From positions 1 to 60,626 of the forward strand of contig CALJLN010000040.1 of the NCBI GenBank assembly GCA_937982565.1: DNA of 60,626 nucleotides, given 5' to 3'. This DNA is from UBA2421 sp002343075 (GTDB lineage Bacteria > Planctomycetota > Phycisphaerae > Tepidisphaerales > Tepidisphaeraceae). Of this stretch, positions 50,859-58,118 are shown piece by piece. Position 1 is the first letter of the stretch; the number at the start of each line of letters is the position of its first letter. The notes under the pieces were generated by a model, which made no database searches, was not told the origin of the DNA, and saw only the letters and a list, made by a program, of their open reading frames with translations. The position numbers and the translations under genes are program-made.

Positions 50859-51326
50859 ATGGCCAATTCTATCCGCACCTGTCTTTGGTTTCGCGACGGG
50901 CGGGGGCGTGAAGCGGCTGAGTTTTACTGTGCCTTGATTCCAGGAAGCCGGGTTGAGAAGTCATTTCACGGCGACGCGGGGCATGGCGCGTTCTCGGTCA
51001 TCGATTTCTCGCTCGGCGGGGTGCCCTACCAGATTCTCGACGCCGGGCCGACATTCACCATGACCGAAGCGGTGTCGATTTCAGTAGCGACCGACGACCA
51101 GGCCGAGGCCGATCGCCTCAATGCCGCCCTGACCGCCGACGGAGGTACGCAGAGCCACTGTGGGTGGCTGAAAGACCGCTACGGTGTGTCGTGGCAGATT
51201 TTTCCGAAACGGCTGACGGAGTTGACGATGAGCGCCGACAGGGAAGTGGCTGCCAGGGCGATGGCGGCGATGATGAAGCAAATGAGAATCGACATTGCCG
51301 CGATCGAAGCCGCGGTTGGCGGTTGA
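50859..51326 (+). CDS. VOC/PhnB-like protein (glyoxalase fold)
   Basis: 155 aa. CLWFRDGRGREAAEFYCALIPGSRV, VDFSL-type strand (VIDFSLGGVPYQILDAG), and HCGWLKDRYGVSWQIFPKRL match the PhnB/3-demethylubiquinone-methyltransferase-like branch of the vicinal oxygen chelate superfamily. Members bind small substrates and often metal; the reaction is not known. The C-terminus has the AMMKQMRIDIAAIEAA helix seen in this branch. The ATG has CGAGGAG about eight bases upstream. Confidence 0.88.
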   Translation: MANSIRTCLWFRDGRGREAAEFYCALIPGSRVEKSFHGDAGHGAFSVIDFSLGGVPYQILDAGPTFTMTEAVSISVATDDQAEADRLNAALTADGGTQSHCGWLKDRYGVSWQIFPKRLTELTMSADREVAARAMAAMMKQMRIDIAAIEAAVGG

Positions 51327-51525
51327 ATTTGCAGAGGGACGCCGCAAATCAAAGCCGGCGGCGAAGGCGCGTTCGAGGGGAGACCATTGAGTCGAATCCA
51401 CATGGAACGTGAACAAGTCTGGGCGGTTGCGCGTTTGTTTGACGGGTTGCCGCGCGGTTCCGCGTTGAGACCCCCCGACCGCGGCGGATAGATCTGTGCG
51501 CGGTGTTTTGTTTCAAACGTGAGAA

Positions 51526-53328
51526 CTACTCCCCGCTTTCAAGAATCGCCATGAACGCTTCCTGCGGGATATCGACGCTGCCGACGCGCTTCATGCGCTT
51601 TTTGCCCTCTTTCTGCTTTTCGAGGAGCTTGCGCTTGCGCGTCACGTCGCCGCCGTAGCATTTTGCGGTGACGTTCTTGCCGACGCTCTTGATGGTTTCC
51701 CGGGCGATGATCTTCCCGCCGATGGCGGCTTGCAGGGGAATCTCAAACAGGTGGCGGTCGATTTCTTCCTTCAGCCGCACAAGCAGTTTCCGCGCGCGCG
51801 CCTCGGCGGTGCTGCGATGAACGATGACGCTCAGCGCATCAACCCGGTCGCCATTCACCAGGATATCGACCTTCACCAGTTCGCCGTGACGAAAACCGAT
51901 GAAATCGAAATCCATCGTGCCATAGCCCTTGGTGGCGCTCTTCAGGCGATCGTAAAAGTCGTAGATGACTTCGGCGAGCGGCATTTCGTAGGTGAGCATG
52001 ACGCGCGTCGAGCCGATGTATTCAGTCTTCTGATACACCCCCCGGCGGTCTTCGCAGAGCTTCATCATGTTGCCCACCGTGTCGCCGGGCAGGATGAGGT
52101 TCATCTTGATGAACGGCTCGCGAATCTCTTCGACGTTGGTGGGGTTGGGCAACTGGCTTGGCGAGTCAATTCGCAGCACCTTGCCGTCAGTCTGCTTGAT
52201 TTCATAAGTCACCGTCGGTGCGGTCTGGATCATGTCGATGTTAAACTCGCGTTCCAGCCGCTCCTGGATAATCTCCATGTGAAGTAAACCGAGGAACCCG
52301 CAGCGGAAGCCGAATCCGAGCGCGTCATTGCTCTCTGGTTCAAAGCTGAAGCTGCTGTCGTTGAGGCTGAGCCGGTCCATCGCATCGCGCAGCTCGTCAT
52401 ATTGCGTCTTGCCGCTGGGGTAGAAATCGCAGTAGACCATCTGCTGGCTGGGCTTATATCCGGGCAGGGCCTCGGCGGCTTTGTTGTCGTCATCGGTCAC
52501 GGTGTCGCCGATCCGGACGTCGTGCAGGTCTTTAATCGCAGCGACGATGTAACCGACCTCGCCGGTGCCGATGCGCTGTACCTGCGTCGGCCGGGGTGTG
52601 AGCTTGCCGAGATCGGTCACCTGGTACTGTTTATCCGTGCCCATGAAGCGGATCTTCTGCCCCTTGCGAATCTCGCCATCCATCACACGCACATAGGTAA
52701 TCACGCCGCGGTAATCGTCGTAGATGCTATCGAAAATCAGGGCGCGCGTCGGTGCTTCTGGGTTGCCACGGGGCGCGGGAAGCTGGTCGCAGAGCTTGGC
52801 GATGAGTTCATCGATCCCTTTTCCCGTCTTTGCCGACACCTCAATCGCATCTTCCGCGGCGAATCCCAGCACCTGCTCGATTTCCTCGGCCACCACGATC
52901 GGCTGGGCGGAAGGAAGATCGATCTTGTTAATGACCGGAATAATCTCCAGCCCCACCTCGATCGCGGCGTAGGCGTTGGCGACCGTCTGCGCCTGCACGC
53001 CCTGGGTCGCATCCACCACCAGAATCGCCCCTTCGCACGCCTGCAGCGCTTTCTGCACTTCGTAATGAAAATCGACATGGCCGGGCGTGTCGATGAAATT
53101 CAGCATGAACTTCTCGATCCGCCCGTCGGGCATCTTGTGATCGTGAAACACGGTGACGGCGCTGGCCTTGATCGTAATGCCGCGCTCGCGCTCGAGGTCC
53201 ATGTCGTCAAGCATCTGGCTCTGAAACTCGCGCTCGGTGATTGCACCGGCGCGCATCAGCAGGCGGTCGGAGAGGGTGCTCTTGCCGTGGTCAATATGGG
53301 CGATGATCGAGAAGTTGCGAATCTGCAT
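51526..53328 (-). CDS. lepA: Elongation factor 4 (LepA)
   Basis: 600 aa translational GTPase. G1 is AHIDHGKSTL, the switch regions follow (RERGITIKA, DTPGHVDFHYEV), and G4 is VINKIDLP. Domains resembling EF-G follow, and the LepA-specific C-terminal domain ends with RKRKLLEKQKEGKKRMKRVG. LepA acts on stalled or back-translocated ribosomes and assembly. Length is exactly typical. It lies 141 bases downstream of purA on the same strand. Confidence 0.98.
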   Translation of the reverse strand: MQIRNFSIIAHIDHGKSTLSDRLLMRAGAITEREFQSQMLDDMDLERERGITIKASAVTVFHDHKMPDGRIEKFMLNFIDTPGHVDFHYEVQKALQACEGAILVVDATQGVQAQTVANAYAAIEVGLEIIPVINKIDLPSAQPIVVAEEIEQVLGFAAEDAIEVSAKTGKGIDELIAKLCDQLPAPRGNPEAPTRALIFDSIYDDYRGVITYVRVMDGEIRKGQKIRFMGTDKQYQVTDLGKLTPRPTQVQRIGTGEVGYIVAAIKDLHDVRIGDTVTDDDNKAAEALPGYKPSQQMVYCDFYPSGKTQYDELRDAMDRLSLNDSSFSFEPESNDALGFGFRCGFLGLLHMEIIQERLEREFNIDMIQTAPTVTYEIKQTDGKVLRIDSPSQLPNPTNVEEIREPFIKMNLILPGDTVGNMMKLCEDRRGVYQKTEYIGSTRVMLTYEMPLAEVIYDFYDRLKSATKGYGTMDFDFIGFRHGELVKVDILVNGDRVDALSVIVHRSTAEARARKLLVRLKEEIDRHLFEIPLQAAIGGKIIARETIKSVGKNVTAKCYGGDVTRKRKLLEKQKEGKKRMKRVGSVDIPQEAFMAILESGE

Positions 53329-53410
53329 GGGTTTACGAGTGAATTCCGTTTATCGAGTCAGGCATTTTAGCAGGAAACCGGCGCGGCGTATATGCGCGCA
53401 TTCGTGTCAC

Positions 53411-53467
53411 GGGTTTCTAACACGATTTCTCAAATTGAAGAATGGATTGGAAACCCATGCTACCGTG
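53411..53467. repeat. REP-like inverted repeat between purA and lepA
   Basis: GGGTTTC at 53411-53417 pairs with GAAACCC at 53450-53456. The surrounding sequence continues as a longer imperfect pair (CACGGGTTTCTAACACG against GGAAACCCATGCTACCGTG). Translations give GLETHAT and GNPCYRV, peptides I recall as signatures of dispersed repeats in Planctomycetota. Confidence 0.6.
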
Positions 53468-53469
53468 TT

Positions 53470-54774
53470 TCATCGCATAATCGTCGCCGACCGGTCTGGA
53501 CCGACGCTCACGATCTTGATCGGCGCGCCCACAAGGGTTTCCAACCGTTTGACGTACTGCTGCGCTTCGCGCGGAAGTTCTTCAAACCGGCGGCAGGTGG
53601 TGATGTTGCCGCGCCAGCCGGGCAGCGTCTCGTAGATCGGCTGGGCATCCTCCAGCACATCCATATCCGCCCGGAACAGGTCGACGCGCTGGCCGTTGAC
53701 GCGATAGCCGGTGCAGATTTGCAGATGATCCAGCCCGCTGAGCACATCGAGCAGCGTGATTGCGATCGCGGTAATGCCCTGCAGCGCGACGGAATACTTG
53801 ACGGCAACAGCATCAAACCACCCACACCGACGGGGACGGCGGGTGGTGGTGCCATACTCGTTTCCGCGCTCGCGGATGTAGTTGCCCGTGTCGTTGTCCT
53901 GCTCGGTGGGAAACGGCCCCCCGCCCACGCGCGTGCTGTATGCTTTCATGATGCCGATATAGTTTCGCACGATCGCCGGAGGCACCCCGCAACCGCTGAA
54001 GATGCCCAGCGCGCTGCAACTGCTGCTGGTGACATACGGATAAGTCCCGTGATCGACGTCGAGAAGCGCCGCGTGGGCACCCTCGAAGAGAATCCTCTTT
54101 CGTTCGCGCGCCGCGTCGATGAGAATCTGGCCAACATCGTCCACAAACGGCGCGATGCGCCGGCCATAGTCCCGATACAACCCGTAGGTGGCCTTCCAGT
54201 CGATCGGCGGGGAGTCATACATCGCCGCAAGCTGCTTGTTGCGATCAACGACGATGCGCTCGACGCGGCTTTTGAGCTTGTCTTCGTGCAGCAGATCGGC
54301 CACGCGAATCGCTGTCGTCCGCTGCATCTTGTCGGCGTAGGTCGGACCGATGCCCCGTTTGGTGGTGCCAATACCGCCGGCACCAGCCTTGTTTTCACGG
54401 GCGGCGTCTTCCTGCATGTGGTGCGGCATAACCAGATGAGCCTTGTAGCTCACCTTTAAGTTGGCCGGGCTGATCGGCACACCGAGCTTCAGGAACTCGT
54501 CAATCTCGTGAAAAAGCACGGCCGGATCGAGAACTACGCCGTTTCCGATGCAATTGACAACATTTGGACGAAAAATGCCGACGGGAAGCAGGTGCGTGGC
54601 ATACTTCACACCATTAATGCGCACCGAGTGCCCGGCGTTGGCCCCGCCGCAATACCGGGCGACGACTTCTGCGTTTTCCGCGAGATAATCGACGATTTTG
54701 CCCTTGCCTTCGTCCCCCCACTGCAACCCGACAACGGCGGCATTTCCTTCGAGTAAGTAGTTCACAGCGGGCAC
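53470..54774 (-). CDS. purA: Adenylosuccinate synthetase
   Basis: 434 aa. It joins IMP and aspartate using GTP in AMP synthesis. Signature blocks are GLQWGDEGKGKIVDYLAE with the catalytic Asp, GGANAGHSV with the catalytic His, KRGIGPTYADKMQR, FEGAHAALLDVDHGTYPYVTSS and RPRRCGWFDAVAVKY. A ten-residue N-terminal extension precedes the first strand. Standard length. Next gene downstream, on the same strand, is lepA. Confidence 0.97.
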   Translation of the reverse strand: MPAVNYLLEGNAAVVGLQWGDEGKGKIVDYLAENAEVVARYCGGANAGHSVRINGVKYATHLLPVGIFRPNVVNCIGNGVVLDPAVLFHEIDEFLKLGVPISPANLKVSYKAHLVMPHHMQEDAARENKAGAGGIGTTKRGIGPTYADKMQRTTAIRVADLLHEDKLKSRVERIVVDRNKQLAAMYDSPPIDWKATYGLYRDYGRRIAPFVDDVGQILIDAARERKRILFEGAHAALLDVDHGTYPYVTSSSCSALGIFSGCGVPPAIVRNYIGIMKAYSTRVGGGPFPTEQDNDTGNYIRERGNEYGTTTRRPRRCGWFDAVAVKYSVALQGITAIAITLLDVLSGLDHLQICTGYRVNGQRVDLFRADMDVLEDAQPIYETLPGWRGNITTCRRFEELPREAQQYVKRLETLVGAPIKIVSVGPDRSATIMR

Positions 54775-54955
54775 CTTCGGTTAGTTCGGTTGCGGCGGCG
54801 TTCACGGGCACGGAAACCGGCGTTGCAAGTACAATTCCTGCCGCGGAATGTAGATGCGTTGCGTCGGCAGTCAAGCAAATGGGCGGGGTTGACCGATAAA
54901 AGCTGGGTCATAGCTCAAAAACAGCAACCGTTCCCGAGCGGCGGAGCAATCTATC

Positions 54956-55270
54956 GTGCGACGAGACGCCATTCTCAATCTCCCTCTCACAACCGTCATC
55001 CGTGCCGAGATAGCACTGCCGATGCAACTGCTCGGTGTTTACACCATTAGCCAGTTTCTAACGACTTGGCGCGATCCTGCGGGGCAGGATGAACTCACGG
55101 CATTCTTTGATTCACCCCAACAGGCCCGCCACGCAGTGGCGGTGTGTGCCAACTGGCTGGGGGGACGGTTTGCGCCAGTGATGCAGGCCGGATTTGCCTC
55201 CCAGCCGTGGTGGCGAATGGATGAGGCTGCCCAGAACAACGCCCGCCAACCTACCTCCATCGCCGCATGA
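54956..55270 (+). CDS. Hypothetical protein, 104 aa
   Basis: A small plus-strand frame starting with GTG. The sequence has balanced composition (TISQFLTTWRDPAGQDELTAFFDSPQQARHAVAVCANWLGG) and two predicted helices, unlike the Arg-rich shadow frames on the other strand. No family recognised, no membrane segment. There is no ribosome-binding site of note, and an internal ATG at 55019 is a possible start. It lies between divergent purA and the HIT gene, which points the other way. Confidence 0.4.
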   Translation: MRRDAILNLPLTTVIRAEIALPMQLLGVYTISQFLTTWRDPAGQDELTAFFDSPQQARHAVAVCANWLGGRFAPVMQAGFASQPWWRMDEAAQNNARQPTSIAA

Positions 55271-55310
55271 AAAAGAGCGATGCCATGCGCGAGACTGCAA
55301 CGGCGGTGTT

Positions 55311-55763
55311 TCAACGCCCCAGCAGGCGATCTATCTCCCGCCGCAGTGCCGTTCTCATGTCGTTCATCTCCTCAACACCCGGTTTGTAACTCGGGTCATC
55401 CTTGGCGGTGGCGTATCGTTCCCACACCGGCGATAACCGATCCGGCTCATCCAGCCTCCGTGGGAAAAAGTGCCAGTGCATGTGGGGAACAAGGTTGCCC
55501 AGCATCTCATAATTGAGCTTCGCCGGCCTAAACACATTGCACACCGCTTCAGCAACGGTCGCCATCTCCTGCAGAAACTTAGATCGAGTAGCCGTCTCAA
55601 GGTGATGAAGCTCCGGCTTGCAGTGCTTGCTGATGAAAAGCGTATAGCCGCGCCAACACTGAAAATCGCCAAGTACGACGTAGCCCGTTTCCAGTTCCGT
55701 TACAAAGTACGGATTCGTGCCCGCTTGTATGTCGGCGATGCGCTGGCAGAGGAAACAAGTCAT
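55311..55763 (-). CDS. HIT family nucleotide hydrolase
   Basis: 150 aa. It has a MTCFLCQRIADI start with C-x-x-C, a central KHCKPELHHL strand/helix, and the histidine triad HMHWHFFPR (H-x-H-x-H) near residue 100. HIT proteins hydrolyse phosphoramidates and dinucleotides; the wide spacing around the triad resembles diadenosine polyphosphate hydrolases. The ATG at 55763 fits the family; a GTG nine bases upstream falls close to a REP-like palindrome. Confidence 0.88.
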   Translation of the reverse strand: MTCFLCQRIADIQAGTNPYFVTELETGYVVLGDFQCWRGYTLFISKHCKPELHHLETATRSKFLQEMATVAEAVCNVFRPAKLNYEMLGNLVPHMHWHFFPRRLDEPDRLSPVWERYATAKDDPSYKPGVEEMNDMRTALRREIDRLLGR

Positions 55764-55770
55764 AGGTAGC

Positions 55771-55787
55771 ACGGGTTTTCAACCCGT
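55771..55787. repeat. REP-like hairpin (GLKTRAT family)
   Basis: ACGGGTT-TTC-AACCCGT is a 7-bp hairpin with a 3-base loop. It sits immediately upstream of the HIT start codon. The minus-strand reading gives GLKTRAT, another peptide I recall from dispersed repeats in this phylum. Confidence 0.6.
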
Positions 55788-55831
55788 CTCGTCGCTTTCC
55801 TGAAAAAGAGGGCATAAAATCTGATGATAAG

Positions 55832-57145
55832 TCAAATCAGCTCTTTCTCGCCCATATACCCCCGCAGAACCGCGGGCACGGTCACATTGCCGTCGGCGGT
55901 TTGGCAATTCTCCAGAATTGCAATCAAAATCCGCGGGCACGCAATGGCTGTGTTGTTGAGTGTATAGCAGAACGTCGGCTGTTTCTCGCCGGCCTTGCGA
56001 TATCGCAGGTTGAGCCGCCGGGCCTGAAAATCCCGCAGCGCGCTGCCGCTATGCGTTTCACCATAGGCACCCTTGCCTTCATTGCGGCTGGGCATCCATG
56101 TTTCAATGTCGTACATGCGCCACTTGCCCTGGCCCATGTCTCCCGTGCAGTTTTGCACGACGCGGTATGGCAGGCCCAGTTGCTGCAGGATGTGCTCGCT
56201 GTTGGCCATGATCTCTTCATGAAGGGCGATGTGTTCGGCGTCGTCGGCCTTGTGAACGATAACCTGCTCGACTTTATCAAACTGGTGCACCCGGTACAGT
56301 CCGGCGGTGTCCTTCCCGGCGGCGCCTGCCTCGCGGCGGAAGCAGGTGCTCAGCGCCGCCATGCGCCTGGGCAACGCCGACTCATCCAGAATCTCACCCT
56401 GATAAAAACTGGCCAGCGGCACTTCGCTCGTGCCGACCAGCACCGTGTTGTCCTGCGTCACATAAGCCTGATCGCGACCGGCGGGGAAATAGCCCGTGCC
56501 GATCATGCATTGCTCTGTCACCACGACGGGCACCACAAAAGGCTCATACCCCCGCTGGGCAAGCGTATCCTGCGCAAACCGCAGCACCGCCGTATACAGC
56601 AGCGCGCCATCGCCGCGCACCACATAGCTGCGCGAACCGGCGAGCTTCACCCCGCGATCAAAATCGAGGATGTTCTTCTTTACGCCAAGCTCAATATGCG
56701 ACAGCCGTTCGGCCCCCAACGGCGCCGGCGTGATCGCACCATTGTCCCACGTCCGCACCACCTTGTTTTCCGAGTCGTCTTTGCCCACGGGCCAGCTTGC
56801 GTCGGGAATGGCCGGCAATTGAAGCATCAACTCGTTGGACTGCGCCTCGGCCGCGGTCTGCGCTGCGACCATCGCTTCATATTTGCTCTTTAACTGAGCC
56901 GCCTGCCTGAGCAGGCCTTCCAGCTCCTCGCTGGTTCCGCCCTTCAGTTGCCCCTTGAGCTTGCCAACCTGCGCCCCAATCTTGCCCTGCTCGGCCCGCA
57001 CGGCATCGGCATCCGTTTGCGCCCTGCGGCGGCTCTCATCCGAAGCAAGCCACGCATCAACCAGTTCCGGGCTACCCACGCGCTTGATCCGCGTGGCTTG
57101 TTTAATGGCATCGGGATTATCACGAATCAGCTTCGGGTCGAGCAT
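55832..57145 (-). CDS. serS: Seryl-tRNA synthetase
   Basis: 437 aa class II synthetase. An N-terminal tRNA-binding coiled-coil arm (about 30-100, EQGKIGAQVGKLKGQLKGG) is followed by the core. Motif 2 is CFRREAGAAGKDTAGLYRVHQFDKVE, and motif 3 is in TLNNTAIACPRILIAILE. It charges tRNA-Ser and selenocysteine tRNA if present. The ATG at 57145 is preceded by AAGGAAG, so upstream in-frame sequence is not part of the protein. Confidence 0.96.
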   Translation of the reverse strand: MLDPKLIRDNPDAIKQATRIKRVGSPELVDAWLASDESRRRAQTDADAVRAEQGKIGAQVGKLKGQLKGGTSEELEGLLRQAAQLKSKYEAMVAAQTAAEAQSNELMLQLPAIPDASWPVGKDDSENKVVRTWDNGAITPAPLGAERLSHIELGVKKNILDFDRGVKLAGSRSYVVRGDGALLYTAVLRFAQDTLAQRGYEPFVVPVVVTEQCMIGTGYFPAGRDQAYVTQDNTVLVGTSEVPLASFYQGEILDESALPRRMAALSTCFRREAGAAGKDTAGLYRVHQFDKVEQVIVHKADDAEHIALHEEIMANSEHILQQLGLPYRVVQNCTGDMGQGKWRMYDIETWMPSRNEGKGAYGETHSGSALRDFQARRLNLRYRKAGEKQPTFCYTLNNTAIACPRILIAILENCQTADGNVTVPAVLRGYMGEKELI

Positions 57146-57323
57146 GGGCAGTATTCTTCCTTCTTTTCCAGACGGCTGTTTTACTCGATCCGCAGCAATC
57201 GACCAACGCCCCACCGCGAGATGGTCGGCTGGCACTCCAGCGGAGCATCTGAGCTACCCACAATATTTTGCCGGAACCAACGCTGTGCAACGACGGATAC
57301 AGATGATATCCGGCGACAGAAGA

Positions 57324-57357
57324 ACCCGCCGCCTCCACTTTCGCAAAGACGGCGGGT
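57324..57357 (-). terminator. Probable terminator after the tail-anchored gene
   Basis: ACCCGCCG at 57324-57331 pairs with CGGCGGGT at 57350-57357; inside it CTTTCGCAAAG forms a second small hairpin. On the minus strand the stem is followed by TCTTCT. It lies 36 bases after the stop of the tail-anchored protein gene. Confidence 0.5.
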
Positions 57358-57392
57358 GAACGGCTGCCATCGTTTAACGCTGTTCCGTCCGT

Positions 57393-57983
57393 TCAACGCA
57401 AGCCGACGGCGACCCAGACCGAGATGGCCAGCAGCAACCCCAACCCCGCGCCGGTTATGGTGCGCGCGATCGCATCGCGCGATTCTTCCGCCGAAGCGAG
57501 ACTGAACGCGCCTGCGGGCGCGATGTCCTCCGACATCGCAGCCGCGCGGTCGCGGACATAGTTGCGAGCCCACTGGGCCTTGGCCTCTGCCGCCGCTTGT
57601 TGGCGTTTCAGGCGGTCGGCTTCGATCCGCGCGATCGCTGCCAGCATCTCGGCGGCAATCACCGGGTCGCTCGGCGGACGCAGGTGTTGAAACGGATGAC
57701 CGTAGCGATCGATCAGCAACCGCGCCTGCTCGATTTCAGCAATTGTGGCCGGCCGCCGAGGGGTAGTGGGGTTGGGCGCGGCAGGCGTCCGCGGGCTGAC
57801 CGGCCGCGACAGAACCGACGCCACCGGTGACGGCGAAGCCGGTGGGTCGACGATGACCCACTCCGTCGCAAACGGCGGGTTCATCGGCGGGCAGCCCTCT
57901 TCGGGCGTGGGCCACGGGCCTTGGTTGGTATACTCGCCGCTATTGTTCGCCGCGGCGGAGGACGAGTGATTCGAGTTTGACAC
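57393..57983 (-). CDS. Tail-anchored membrane protein of unknown function
   Basis: 196 aa. It is Pro/Ser-rich and disordered over the first 80 residues. An amphipathic region follows (EIEQARLLIDRYGHPFQHL) and a helical, coiled-coil-prone stretch (AAIARIEADRLKRQQAAAEAKAQWARNYV). A single C-terminal transmembrane helix (TITGAGLGLLLAISVWVAVGL) has almost nothing after it. This is a tail-anchored topology with the bulk in the cytoplasm. The GTG at 57983 has GGAG six bases upstream, so longer in-frame starts are not used. It is 135 bases downstream of the ROCO gene on the same strand; a hairpin (58036-58053) lies in the gap. Confidence 0.6.
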   Translation of the reverse strand: MSNSNHSSSAAANNSGEYTNQGPWPTPEEGCPPMNPPFATEWVIVDPPASPSPVASVLSRPVSPRTPAAPNPTTPRRPATIAEIEQARLLIDRYGHPFQHLRPPSDPVIAAEMLAAIARIEADRLKRQQAAAEAKAQWARNYVRDRAAAMSEDIAPAGAFSLASAEESRDAIARTITGAGLGLLLAISVWVAVGLR

Positions 57984-58118
57984 GGTTGACTCCGTTTCAA
58001 ACCCGGCGTTTGTTAGTGGGTGCCGGCCTGCCCGCCGGGACGATCGCGTCCCGACGTAGGCATGCGTTTTGTTCGACAAATGGCGGTTCTTCAGTGACAA
58101 ACGTCGACAAGACGATTG

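Noticed and set aside
58036..58053. Hairpin CGGGACG/CGTCCCG between the ROCO and tail-anchored genes as terminator
   Set aside because: The stem is short and has no T tract, so it is mentioned only as context.
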